From Burkholderiaceae bacterium (GTDB taxonomy: Bacteria; Pseudomonadota; Gammaproteobacteria; Burkholderiales; Burkholderiaceae_C), in NCBI GenBank assembly GCA_024235915.1, contig JACKLO010000010.1:124001-188000 (forward strand): a stretch of 64,000 nucleotides of DNA, written 5' to 3'. Position numbers and translations under genes: made by a program. This document shows, one piece after another, positions 44,123-52,969 of the stretch. The first letter of the stretch is position 1, and every line of letters begins with the position of its first letter. The notes beneath the pieces were generated by a model. The model was not told the DNA's origin and ran no database searches. It saw only the letters and a list, made by a program, of their open reading frames with translations.

Positions 44123-45130
44123 TCAAACCTTGTAGTACCCGCGATACCAGTCGATGAACCGCGCCACACCCTCCTGGATCGTGGTCTTCGGGGCGAACCC
44201 GGTCCAGTCCGTCAGCGCCTCCACATCGGCGTAGGTCGCCGGCACGTCGCCCGGCTGCATCGGCAACATGTTCTTCTGCGCCGTGGTGCCCAAGGCGGTC
44301 TCGATGGCGCCGATGTAGTCCATCAGCGGCACCGGGTTGTGGTTGCCGATGTTGAAGACACGGTACGGGGCGTTGCTGGTGCCGGGGTCCGGGGTGTCGG
44401 CCGAGTACTCGGGGTTGGGTGTGGCCGGGCGGTCACTGACGCGGATCACACCTTTGACGATGTCGTCGATGTAGGTGAAGTCGCGCTGCATGTTGCCGTG
44501 GTTGAAGACGTCGATCGGCCGGCCCTCGAGGATGGCCTTGGTGAACAGGAACAGCGCCATGTCCGGCCGGCCCCAGGGGCCGTAAACGGTGAAGAAGCGC
44601 AGGCCGGTGGTGGGCAGACCGAACAAGTGGCTGTAGGTGTGCGCCATCAGCTCGTTGGCCTTCTTGGTCGCCGCGTACAGGCTCACCGGGTGGTCCACGC
44701 TGTCGTGCACCGAGAAGGGCATGCGCGTGTTGCCGCCGTAGACGCTGGAGCTCGACGCATACGTCAGGTGTTGCACCTGGGTGTGGCGGCAGCCCTCGAG
44801 GATGTTGGTGAAGCCCACCAGGTTGCTGTCGATGTAGGCGTGCGGGTTCTGCAGCGAGTAGCGCACACCGGCCTGCGCGGCCAGGTGGATCACGCGGTCG
44901 AACTTCTCGGTGGCGAACAGCGCGGCCATGCCTTCGCGGTCGGCCACGTCCAGCTTCACGAAGCGGAAGTTGGCGTGGGCCTGCAGCCGGGCCAGTCGGT
45001 CCAGCTTCAGCTGCACCTCGTAGTAGTCGTTGAGGTTGTCGAGGCCGACCACCTCGTCACCACGCGCCAGCAGGCGCAGCGACGTGGTCATGCCGATGAA
45101 GCCGGCGGCGCCGGTGACGAGGATCTTCAT
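44123..45130 (-). CDS. NAD-dependent nucleotide-sugar epimerase (UDP-glucuronate 4-epimerase-like)
   Basis: 335 residues. Extended SDR: NAD motif [37 protein letters not shown], then [22 protein letters not shown], then catalytic S-S-S and Y-x-x-x-K in [11 protein letters not shown] and [20 protein letters not shown], then [19 protein letters not shown]. This matches the CapI/WbpP-like UDP-glucuronate or UDP-galactose epimerases used for capsule and O-antigen sugars. There is no polysaccharide cluster around it, so it is probably a stand-alone precursor supplier. Confidence 0.92.
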   Translation of the reverse strand: MKILVTGAAGFIGMTTSLRLLARGDEVVGLDNLNDYYEVQLKLDRLARLQAHANFRFVKLDVADREGMAALFATEKFDRVIHLAAQAGVRYSLQNPHAYIDSNLVGFTNILEGCRHTQVQHLTYASSSSVYGGNTRMPFSVHDSVDHPVSLYAATKKANELMAHTYSHLFGLPTTGLRFFTVYGPWGRPDMALFLFTKAILEGRPIDVFNHGNMQRDFTYIDDIVKGVIRVSDRPATPNPEYSADTPDPGTSNAPYRVFNIGNHNPVPLMDYIGAIETALGTTAQKNMLPMQPGDVPATYADVEALTDWTGFAPKTTIQEGVARFIDWYRGYYKV

Positions 45131-45304
45131 GGGTGGCGGGCGCGCCAGCGCGCGCGTGGGTGGCAGGGCAACCGGGGATCATAGACAGCGCGCCGTGCGC
45201 CGCCGCGGCGCCGGCCGTGCCCGACGTGATGGATTGGGCGCCGGTGTGCGTCAATCCGCCGACCTTCAGACCGGCGGCCCACCAGCGCTCAGGCGTTCAG
45301 GCGC

Positions 45305-46822
45305 TCAGGCGGCTGGTGCCGGCACGTTCCAGCGCTGGGTGACGTCGCCCGCGCCGTTGACGCTTTCCAGCTGCACGCCGAATCCCCACAGCCGGGCGAC
45401 GTGCTTGAGCACCTCCTGCGCCGTGGCGTGCAGCGGCCGGTCTCGGTGCTGGAAGTGGCGCAGCGTGAGGCTGCGATCGCCCCGAAGGTTGACGTTCCAG
45501 ACCTGGATGTTGGGCTCGCGCGAGCCCAGGTCGTACTGCCGGCTCAGGCTTTCGCGCACGGCGCGGTAGCCGGCGTCGTCATGGATGGCGGCCACTTCCA
45601 GTTCGTTCTGCCGCTCGTCGTCGACGATGGCGAACAGGCGCAGCTCACGCATCAGCTTCGGGCTCAGGTACTGGCCGATGAAGCTCTCGTCCTTGAAGTT
45701 GCGCATCGCGTGGTCCAGCGTCGTCAGCCAGTCGCTGCCGGCGATGTCGGGGAACCAGGCGCGGTCCTCGTCGGTGGGGTGGCGGCAGATGCGCTCGATG
45801 TCGGTGTACATCGCGAAGCCCAGCGCATAGGGGTTGATGCCGCTGTAGGCCTTGTGCCCCACCGGCGGCTGGTAGATCACGTTGGTGTGGCTCTTGAGCC
45901 ATTCGATCATCACGCCGTCGCTCAGCCAGCCGTCGTCGTACATGGTGTTGAGCAGGCGGTGGTGCCAGAAGGTGGCCCAGCCTTCGTTCATCACCTGCGT
46001 CTGCCGCTGCGGGTAGAAGTACTGCGACACCTTGCGCACGATGCGCACGATCTCCCGCTGCCAGGGTTCCAGCAGCGGGGCGTTCTTCTCGATGAAGTAC
46101 AGCAGGTTCTCCTGCGGCTCATCGGGAAAGCGCTTGAGCTCCGGGGCGTTGCTGTCGGCGTCGGCGCGCCGCGGCAAGGTGCGCCAGAGGTCGTTGACCT
46201 GCTGCTGAGCATAGGCCTCGCGGTCGCGCTGCTCCGCCAGTTCCTGCGCCAGGGTCTTGCGCGTGGGGCGGCGGTAACGGTCCACACCGTGGTTGGCCAG
46301 CGCGTGGCAGCTGTCCAGGAAGGCCTCCACCACGTCCAGGCCGTGTTTCTCCTCGCACTTGGCCACGTAGTCCTTGGCGTAGACCAGGTAGTCGATGATG
46401 GCGGAAGCGTCCGTCCACATCCGGAACAGGTAGTTGCCCTTGAAGAAGCTGTTGTGGCCGTAGGCGGCGTGCGCGATGACGAGCGCCTGCATCGCCATCG
46501 TGTTCTCCTCCATCAGGTAGCTGATGCAGGGGTTGCTGTTGATGACGATCTCGTAGGCCAGGCCCATGTGGCCGCGCTTGTAGTTCTTCTCGGTGGCGAT
46601 GAACTCCTTGCCGTAGCTCCAGTGGCGGTAATTCACCGGCATGCCCACGCTGGCGTAGGCGTCCATCATCTGCTCGGCGGTGATGATCTCCAGCTGATTG
46701 GGGTAGGTGTCGAGCTTGAACGATTCCGCCGTGGCGCGGATCACCGCGTGGTAGTCCTCGACGAGGTCGAAGGACCAGTCGCTGGGGCCCGGCAGGGGCT
46801 TGCTGGGAAAGTCTCTGCTCAT
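45305..46822 (-). CDS. SpoVR family protein
   Basis: 505 residues. Conserved blocks: YPNQLEIITAEQMMDAYASVGMPVNYRHWSYGKEF, IVINSNPCISYLMEENTM, MVIAHAAYGHNSFFKGNYLF-type (ALVIAHAAYGHNSFFKGNYL), and QVMNEGWATFWHHRLLNTMYD. In E. coli the homologue YcgB is cotranscribed with or co-regulated alongside YeaG/YeaH; its biochemical role is unsettled. Third gene of prkA-yeaH-spoVR, 49 bases after yeaH. Confidence 0.94.
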   Translation of the reverse strand: MSRDFPSKPLPGPSDWSFDLVEDYHAVIRATAESFKLDTYPNQLEIITAEQMMDAYASVGMPVNYRHWSYGKEFIATEKNYKRGHMGLAYEIVINSNPCISYLMEENTMAMQALVIAHAAYGHNSFFKGNYLFRMWTDASAIIDYLVYAKDYVAKCEEKHGLDVVEAFLDSCHALANHGVDRYRRPTRKTLAQELAEQRDREAYAQQQVNDLWRTLPRRADADSNAPELKRFPDEPQENLLYFIEKNAPLLEPWQREIVRIVRKVSQYFYPQRQTQVMNEGWATFWHHRLLNTMYDDGWLSDGVMIEWLKSHTNVIYQPPVGHKAYSGINPYALGFAMYTDIERICRHPTDEDRAWFPDIAGSDWLTTLDHAMRNFKDESFIGQYLSPKLMRELRLFAIVDDERQNELEVAAIHDDAGYRAVRESLSRQYDLGSREPNIQVWNVNLRGDRSLTLRHFQHRDRPLHATAQEVLKHVARLWGFGVQLESVNGAGDVTQRWNVPAPAA

Positions 46823-46871
46823 GATGGTGCCCTCATGCTGGTGTGATCACGCGGCTGATGTCAGGCGGCCG

Positions 46872-48140
46872 TCACGCCGCCTTTGCGCCTTCCTTGCGGA
46901 ACAGGTCGCGGAACACCGGGTAGATCTGGTCGGCGCTGATGGCCTTGCGCATCGCGAAGTGCTTCTGGCCTTCGAGCAGCTGGGTGTATTCCTCCCAGAG
47001 GTTCTGCTCCTCCTCGGCCACCTGCACGTAGGCGTAGTAGCGCACCAGCGGCAGGATCTTCTCGGCCAGGATCTCGCGGCAGCGGCCGCTGTCGTGGTGC
47101 CAGTTGTCGCCATCGCTGGCCTGCGCGCCGTAGATGTTCCACTGCGCCGGGTCGTAGCGCGCGCGGATGATCTCTTCCATCAGCACCAGCGCCGAGCTGA
47201 CCACCGTGCCGCCAGTCTCGCGGGCGTGGAAGAAGTTCTCCTCGTCCACCTCCTGCGCCTGCGTGTGGTGGCGGATGAAGACGAGCTCGATCTTCTCGTA
47301 GTGCCGGGTCAGGAACAGGTAGAGCAGGATGAAGAAGCGCTTGCTCAGTTCCTTGCGCTGCTCGTCCATCGAGCCGGAGACGTCCATCAGGCAGAACATC
47401 ACCGCCTTGCTGGTGGGCACCGGCACACGCACGCGGTTGCGAAAGCGCAGGTCGATCGGGTCGAGGTAGGGGATGCGTTCCAACCGGCGTTTCAGCGCCG
47501 CGATCTCGGCGCGCAGCGCCGGCGCTTCGGGGTGGTCCGGGCCCAGGGCCTCGAGCCGCTCCTCCATCTCGCGCACCTCGCGGCGAGAGCCGGCGCCGAT
47601 GGCGATGCGGCGGCCGATGGCGCCGCGCAGGCTGCGCACCACGTGCAGGTTGTTGGGCGTGCCGTCGCTGCTGAAGCCGGCGCGCTGGTGCTTCCACTCC
47701 GGCACCTCGGCCAGTTGGGTGCGAACCAGGTGCGGCAGGGCCAGGTCCTCGAAGAAGACCTGCATGAACTCATCCTTGCTCAGCGCAAAGGCGAAGTCGT
47801 CCTCGCCTTCGCCCGAGTCGCTCGCCTGCCCCTTGCCCGAGCCGCCACCGCCGCCACCTTCGGGCCGCTTGATGCGGTCGCCCTTGATGAAGTCCTGGTT
47901 GCCCGGGTGCACGACTTCGCGGATGCCGCCCTGCCCGTGGCCGAACACCGGCTCGGAGAGGTCGCGCTTGGGAATGCGGATCTCCTCGCCGCGCTCGATG
48001 TCGCGGATGCCGCGGCCGTCGATGGCGCGCTTGACGGCTTCCTTGACCTGGTCCTTGTAGCGGCGCAGGAAACGCTCTCGGTTGCCGATGGACTTGTTCT
48101 TGCCCGCCAGCCGCCGGTCGATGATGCTTTGCAGGGCCAT
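46872..48140 (-). CDS. YeaH/YhbH family protein (DUF444) with von Willebrand A-like domain
   Basis: 422 residues from ATG 48140, with GGAGAT just upstream. It begins with the family block ALQSIIDRRLAGKNKSIGNRERFLRRYK, contains a glycine-rich linker (about 95-105), and then a vWA-like metal site, CLMDVSGSMDEQRKELSKRFF (DxSxS). In bacteria it is made together with the PrkA kinase and is a likely partner or substrate in stationary-phase or nitrogen-stress adaptation. It lies 13 bases after prkA. Confidence 0.93.
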   Translation of the reverse strand: MALQSIIDRRLAGKNKSIGNRERFLRRYKDQVKEAVKRAIDGRGIRDIERGEEIRIPKRDLSEPVFGHGQGGIREVVHPGNQDFIKGDRIKRPEGGGGGGSGKGQASDSGEGEDDFAFALSKDEFMQVFFEDLALPHLVRTQLAEVPEWKHQRAGFSSDGTPNNLHVVRSLRGAIGRRIAIGAGSRREVREMEERLEALGPDHPEAPALRAEIAALKRRLERIPYLDPIDLRFRNRVRVPVPTSKAVMFCLMDVSGSMDEQRKELSKRFFILLYLFLTRHYEKIELVFIRHHTQAQEVDEENFFHARETGGTVVSSALVLMEEIIRARYDPAQWNIYGAQASDGDNWHHDSGRCREILAEKILPLVRYYAYVQVAEEEQNLWEEYTQLLEGQKHFAMRKAISADQIYPVFRDLFRKEGAKAA

Positions 48141-48153
48141 CGGATCTCCGTGG

Positions 48154-50076
48154 TCAGCTTGACTTGCGCACGCGCAGGTACCACTCGCACAGCAGCCGCA
48201 CCTGCTTGGAGGTGTAGCCCTTGGCCTCCATGCGGGTGACAAAATCGTCGTGCTTCTTCGCCTCGTCGGCGCTGGCCTTGGCGTTGAAGCTGATCACCGG
48301 CAGCAGCTCCTCGGTGTTGGAGAACATCTTCTTCTCGATCACCGTGCGCAGCTTCTCGTAGCTGGTCCAGACCGGGTTGTTGCCCTGGTTGTTGGCGCGC
48401 GCGCGCAGCACGAAGTTGACGATCTCGTTGCGGAAGTCCTTCGGGTTGGCGATGCCGGCGGGCTTCTCGATCTTCTCCAGCTCGGCGTTCAGCGCCGCGC
48501 GATCGAAGACCTCGCCGGTGTCGGTGTCGCGGTACTCGTGGTCCTGGATCCAGTAGTCGGCGTAGGTGACATAACGGTCGAAGATGTTCTGACCGTATTC
48601 GCTGTAGCTCTCCAGGTACGCGGTCTGGATCTCCTTGCCGATGAACTCGGCATAACGCGGGGCCAGCTGCTCCTTGATGAAACCCACGTACTTCTGCTCG
48701 ACCTCGGCCGGGAACTGCTCGCGCTCGATCTGCTGCTCGAGCACGTACATCAGGTGCACCGGGTTGGCGGCCACTTCCGTGCTGTCGAAGTTGAAGACCT
48801 TGGAGATGATCTTGTAGGCGAAGCGGGTGCTGATGCCGGCCATGCCTTCGTCGACGCCGGCGTAGTCGCGGTACTCCTGGATGCTCTTGGCGCGCGGGTC
48901 GGTGTCCTTGAGGTTCTCGCCGTCGTAGACCAGCATCTTGCTGAACAGGCTGCTGTTCTCCGGCTCCTTCAGGCGCGTGAGGATCCCGAACTGCGCCATC
49001 ATCTTCAGCGTGCCGGGCGCGCAAGTGGCGGCGGCGAGGCTGCTGTGCTTGAGCAGCTTCTCGTAGATCTTCACCTCCTCGCTCACGCGCAGGCAGTACG
49101 GCACCTTGACGATGTAGATGCGGTCCAGGAAGGCTTCGTTGTTCTTGTTGTTGCGGAAGGCCTTCCACTCGCTCTCGTTGCTGTGCGCCAGCACCACGCC
49201 GTCGAAGGGCATGGCGCCGAAACCTTCGGTGCCCTTGAAGTTGCCTTCCTGCGTGGCCGTGAGCAGCGGGTGCAGCACCTTGATCGGCGCCTTGAACATC
49301 TCCACGAACTCCAGCAGCCCCTGGTTGCTCAGGCACAGGCCACCGCTGTAGCTGTACGCGTCAGGGTCGTCCTGGGCGTAGCTCTCGAGCTTGCGGATGT
49401 CGACCTTGCCGACCAGGCTGGAGATGTCCTGGTTGTTCTCGTCGCCCGGCTCGGTCTTGCTGATGCCCACCTGCTTGAGGATGCTGGGGTGGCGCTTGAT
49501 GACCTTGAACTGGCGGATGTCGCCGCCGAACTCCTCCAGCCGCTTCACCGCCCAGGGGCTCATGATGCGGTTGAGGTAGCGGCTGGGGATGCCATATTCC
49601 TGTTCCAGGATGGGGCCGTCCTCCACCGGGTCGAACAGGCCCAGTGGGCTCTCGTTCACCGGGCTGCCCTTGAGCGCATAGAACGGCACCTGCTCCATCA
49701 GCTGCTTCAGCCGCTCGGCGATGCTGCTCTTGCCGCCGCCCACCGGGCCCAGCAGGTAGAGGATCTGCTTCTTCTCTTCCAGGCCCTGTGCCGCGTGCCG
49801 GAAGTAGCTCACCACCTGCTCGATGGCGTCTTCCATGCCGTAGAACTCGGCGAAGGCCGGGTAGACCTTGATCACCTTGTTCTGGAAGATGCGCGACAGC
49901 CGCGGGTCGTTGCGGGTGTCGATCGTCGTCGGCTCGCCGATGGCCTGCAGCATGCGTTCGGCGGCGGTGGCGTAGGCCAACGGGTTGCGCTTGCACTCGG
50001 CGAGGTAGTCCTCGAGCGAGAGCTCCTCTTCGCGGGTGCGCTCGTAGCGTGCGGCGAAGCTGCTGATGACGTCCAT
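48154..50076 (-). CDS. prkA: PrkA-type serine protein kinase / AAA protein
   Basis: 640 residues from ATG 50076, with AGGAGAT upstream. N-terminal AAA-like region with Walker A LLGPVGGGKSSIAERLKQLM; GTEGFGAMPFDGVVLAHSNESEW and DRIYIVKVPYCLRVSEEVKIYEKLL are strongly conserved in PrkA/YeaG. The C-terminal PrkA domain carries the kinase-like part. In E. coli yeaG is transcribed from a sigma-54, NtrC-linked promoter under nitrogen starvation; a matching -24/-12 element is visible here. It heads prkA-yeaH-spoVR. Confidence 0.95.
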   Translation of the reverse strand: MDVISSFAARYERTREEELSLEDYLAECKRNPLAYATAAERMLQAIGEPTTIDTRNDPRLSRIFQNKVIKVYPAFAEFYGMEDAIEQVVSYFRHAAQGLEEKKQILYLLGPVGGGKSSIAERLKQLMEQVPFYALKGSPVNESPLGLFDPVEDGPILEQEYGIPSRYLNRIMSPWAVKRLEEFGGDIRQFKVIKRHPSILKQVGISKTEPGDENNQDISSLVGKVDIRKLESYAQDDPDAYSYSGGLCLSNQGLLEFVEMFKAPIKVLHPLLTATQEGNFKGTEGFGAMPFDGVVLAHSNESEWKAFRNNKNNEAFLDRIYIVKVPYCLRVSEEVKIYEKLLKHSSLAAATCAPGTLKMMAQFGILTRLKEPENSSLFSKMLVYDGENLKDTDPRAKSIQEYRDYAGVDEGMAGISTRFAYKIISKVFNFDSTEVAANPVHLMYVLEQQIEREQFPAEVEQKYVGFIKEQLAPRYAEFIGKEIQTAYLESYSEYGQNIFDRYVTYADYWIQDHEYRDTDTGEVFDRAALNAELEKIEKPAGIANPKDFRNEIVNFVLRARANNQGNNPVWTSYEKLRTVIEKKMFSNTEELLPVISFNAKASADEAKKHDDFVTRMEAKGYTSKQVRLLCEWYLRVRKSS

Positions 50077-50309
50077 GAGGATCTCCTGCGGTGACAGCGG
50101 CCGGCACCCGCCTTGCGGCAGGGCACCGGGCCAGGGAAGTTCTGGTGACGTCCCGGCTTCACTGGCCCGGGCGCCATCAGAGCTTTCCGTCTCAGGCTCG
50201 CATGTGCGTACCTTGCATCATGCGGCGCCCGCCCAACAGGAGACAAGCGCCATCTTCACACCGCAGTTCTGGTCGATCAAGGCGCGTGGTCATTCATGCG
50301 CAGGGACTT

Positions 50310-50325
50310 AGCAAGCTCTGCGCCA
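50310..50325 (-). promoter_or_regulatory. sigma-54 (-24/-12) promoter of prkA-yeaH-spoVR
   Basis: Minus strand TGGCGCAGAGCTTGCT: the invariant GG and GC are separated by exactly 10 bases, and the -12 half (TTGCT) is perfect. Transcription would start near 50300, about 225 bases before the prkA ATG. Confidence 0.7.
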
Positions 50326-50332
50326 TCGCCAG

Positions 50333-50356
50333 CACCGCTGCTTCAACGCAGCGGTG
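50333..50356. repeat. 9-bp inverted repeat next to the sigma-54 element
   Basis: CACCGCTGC (50333-50341) and GCAGCGGTG (50348-50356) around TTCAAC. It ends seven bases upstream of the -24 box. A binding site or a cruciform/hairpin are both possible; it does not match the NtrC consensus in spacing. Confidence 0.5.
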
Positions 50357-50416
50357 ATCCATCACGCTGACCGACCGCTGCGCAAGCGCTCTCCGGAATT
50401 GCGCTAAGGTCGGCGC

Positions 50417-51148
50417 ATGCCTTGCCTGCCGCCGTTGCCGGCCGACGCTGCACTGTTCCTCGATTTCGACGGCACGTTGGCCGACATCGCGCCGCGGCCC
50501 GAAGCGGTGAGCGTGGCGCCTGCTGTCCTGCAGGCTTTGGCGGCGCTGCAGGAGCACCTCGGCGGTGCGCTGGCGGTCATCAGCGGGCGGCCGGTGGCGC
50601 AGATCGACCACCACCTGCATCCCCTGCGTGTGCCTGCGGCGGGCCAGCATGGTGCCGAACGTCGTGATGCGCAAGGTCTCTGGCATCGCGTGCCCTTGCC
50701 GGCCCTGGCGCCGGTGTTGCCGCCGCTTCAGGCCCTGGTGCTGGCGCACCCGGCCCTGGTGCTGGAGGTCAAGACTGCGGCGCTGGCGATCCACTGGCGG
50801 GGCGACCCGGCGCAGGCTGACGCCTGCCGCGCGGCCATGCGGGCGGGGCACGCGAGCGTGCCTGGCATGAGCTTGATGGAGGGCAAGATGGTGATGGAGT
50901 TGAAACCCGCAGCGGCCGACAAGGGCCGCGCGTTGCAGGCCTTCATGGCCGAAGCCCCGTTCGCTGGCCGCATGCCCTGGTTCTTCGGCGACGACGTCAC
51001 CGACGAGGCCGGCTTTGCCGCCGTGCAGGCGCTGGGTGGCGTGGCGGTCAAGGTGGGTGGCGGCGACAGCGCTGCGCCCTGGCGGCTGCCCGACCCGGCC
51101 GCGTTGCGAGCCTGGCTGGCGGCGGTGGTGACCGAGGGCGCTGCATGA
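50417..51148 (+). CDS. otsB: trehalose-6-phosphate phosphatase
   Basis: 243 residues. HAD phosphatase: LFLDFDGTLADIAPRPEAV (nucleophile DxDGT), VISGRPVAQID, and WFFGDDVTDEAGFAAVQALGG, all typical of OtsB. It dephosphorylates trehalose 6-phosphate. The stop overlaps the GH15 gene as ATGA; otsA is third in the same operon. TAAGGT six bases before the ATG suggests a leaderless transcript. Confidence 0.96.
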   Translation: MPCLPPLPADAALFLDFDGTLADIAPRPEAVSVAPAVLQALAALQEHLGGALAVISGRPVAQIDHHLHPLRVPAAGQHGAERRDAQGLWHRVPLPALAPVLPPLQALVLAHPALVLEVKTAALAIHWRGDPAQADACRAAMRAGHASVPGMSLMEGKMVMELKPAAADKGRALQAFMAEAPFAGRMPWFFGDDVTDEAGFAAVQALGGVAVKVGGGDSAAPWRLPDPAALRAWLAAVVTEGAA

Positions 51149-52956
51149 GCGCGGTGGCCTCGTCGCTGACGTCCGCGCCCACGCTGTCCCTCGGCGTCAT
51201 CGGCAACTGCGCCGTCAGTGCCCTCGTCGACCGCGAAGGCACCATCGTCTGGAGTTGCCAGCCGCGGGTGGACGGCGACCCGGTGTTCCACGCGCTGCTG
51301 GGCGCGGGGCAGCCCGGCGACGGGGCCTTTGCCGTCGAGCTGGAGGACTTCGCGCGCAGCGAGCAGGCCTACGTGGAGAACACCGCGGTGCTGCGCACGC
51401 GACTGTGGGACGCGCATGGCCAGGGCATCGAGATCACCGATGTCGCGCCGCGGTTCATCGCCCGCGGGCGCATGTACCGGCCGCTGATGCTGGTGCGCCG
51501 CATCAGCGTGCTGGCGGGTGCACCGCGCGTGCGCATCCGGCTGCGGCCGCGCTTCGACTGGGGCCGCGTCGAGCCCCGGCTGACGCAGGGCAGCCACCAC
51601 ATCCGCTACGTCGGCCCCGACGAGGTGCTGCGCCTGACGACTTCGGTGCCGCTGGCCTATGTGCTGCAGGAGTCGCCCTTCGTGCTCACCGACACGGTGA
51701 GCCTGGTGCTGGGCCCCGACGAGTCGCCCGACCACGGGCCCGACGCCCTGGCCGCCGCCTACGAGCGCGACACCATCGACTACTGGCGCACCTGGACGCG
51801 GCGCCTGGCGCTGCCGCTGCAATGGCAGGACGTGGTCATCCGCAGCGCCATCACGCTCAAGATGTGCGTGCACGAGGACACGGGTGCCATCGTCGCGGCG
51901 CTGACCACCAGCATTCCCGAAGCGCCGGGCACGCAGCGCAACTGGGACTACCGCTACTGCTGGCTGCGCGATGCCTTCTTCGTCGTGCGCGCGCTCAACA
52001 GCCTCAGCGAAGTGGGCACGATGGAGGAATACCTGGGCTGGCTGCGCAACATCGTGGCGCGCGCCGGCGGCCATCACGTGCAGCCGCTGTACGGCGTGGG
52101 CATGGAGGACCGCCTGGTCGAGGAACTGGTGCCGCAGCTGCCCGGTTACCGGGGCCATGGCCCGGTGCGGCGCGGCAACCAGGCCTACGAACACTTCCAG
52201 CACGACGTCTACGGCAACATCGTGCTCGGCGCCGCGCAAGCCTTCCACGACCGCCGCCTGCTGGCGCCGGCCGGCGAAGCCGATTTCCGCCAGCTCGAGG
52301 CGGTGGGTGAGCAGGCCGTGCGCGTACACGACCAGCCCGACGCCGGCATGTGGGAGCTGCGCACGCGTGCGCGCATCCATACCTCGTCGATGCTGATGTG
52401 CTGGGCCGCCTGTGACCGGCTGGCCAAGATCGCGCAGCGGCTGGCCCAGCCCGACCGCGCCGCCTACTGGGCCGGCCACGCGCAGCGCATGCGCAATCGG
52501 CTGCTTGCCGAGGCGTGGAGCGACAAGCGCCAGGCCTTCGTCGAAAGCCTGGGTGGTGAGCACCTCGATGCCAGCGTGCTGCTGATGGCCGAGGTGGGCC
52601 TGATCGACCCGCGCGATCCGCGTTTCGTGGCCACTGTCGACGCGCTGGAGCGTACGCTCTGCGACGGCCCCTACATGCGCCGCTACGAGGCGGCCGACGA
52701 CTTCGGTCTGCCCGAGACCGCCTTCAACATCTGCAGCTTCTGGCGGCTGGACGCGCTGGCCCGCATCGGCCGGCGCGATGAGGCCCTGGCCATCTACGAG
52801 GCCATGCTGGCGTCGCGCAACCACCTGGGCCTGATGAGCGAGGACACCCACCCCGCCACGCGCGAGATGTGGGGCAACTTCCCGCAGACCTACTCGATGG
52901 TGGGCCTGATCAACGGCGCGGTGCGCCTGTCCGAGCCTTGGGAGACCGTGATTTGA
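51145..52956 (+). CDS. glycoside hydrolase family 15 protein, trehalase/glucoamylase-like
   Basis: 603 residues. The N-terminal beta-sandwich begins LGVIGNCAVSALVDREGTIVWSCQPRVDGDPVF. The (alpha/alpha)6 barrel contains RNWDYRYCWLRDAFFVVRAL and later GLPETAFNICSFWRLDALARIGR, with acids at the expected catalytic places. In this family prokaryotic members cleave alpha-1,4-glucans or trehalose. Its position between otsB and otsA, with overlap to otsB and 13 bases to otsA, suggests trehalose turnover or use of a glucan as precursor; which one cannot be read. Confidence 0.92.
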   Translation: MSAVASSLTSAPTLSLGVIGNCAVSALVDREGTIVWSCQPRVDGDPVFHALLGAGQPGDGAFAVELEDFARSEQAYVENTAVLRTRLWDAHGQGIEITDVAPRFIARGRMYRPLMLVRRISVLAGAPRVRIRLRPRFDWGRVEPRLTQGSHHIRYVGPDEVLRLTTSVPLAYVLQESPFVLTDTVSLVLGPDESPDHGPDALAAAYERDTIDYWRTWTRRLALPLQWQDVVIRSAITLKMCVHEDTGAIVAALTTSIPEAPGTQRNWDYRYCWLRDAFFVVRALNSLSEVGTMEEYLGWLRNIVARAGGHHVQPLYGVGMEDRLVEELVPQLPGYRGHGPVRRGNQAYEHFQHDVYGNIVLGAAQAFHDRRLLAPAGEADFRQLEAVGEQAVRVHDQPDAGMWELRTRARIHTSSMLMCWAACDRLAKIAQRLAQPDRAAYWAGHAQRMRNRLLAEAWSDKRQAFVESLGGEHLDASVLLMAEVGLIDPRDPRFVATVDALERTLCDGPYMRRYEAADDFGLPETAFNICSFWRLDALARIGRRDEALAIYEAMLASRNHLGLMSEDTHPATREMWGNFPQTYSMVGLINGAVRLSEPWETVI

Positions 52957-52969
52957 GGAAAGCACACTG

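Larger units (their letters stand above)
50077..50416. other. divergent control region between prkA and otsB
   Basis: 340 bases. It holds a sigma-54 type element reading toward prkA (50310-50325), an adjacent 9-bp inverted repeat (50333-50356), and a TAAGGT element (50405-50410) six bases before the otsB start. The rest, about 50080-50300, would be the prkA 5' leader and contains GC-rich self-complementary stretches but no gene. Confidence 0.6.

Noticed and set aside
48250..50094. 614-codon open frame opposite prkA
   Set aside because: Composition is that of an antisense shadow (valine, leucine, histidine, glutamine) and prkA is fully conserved on the other strand.
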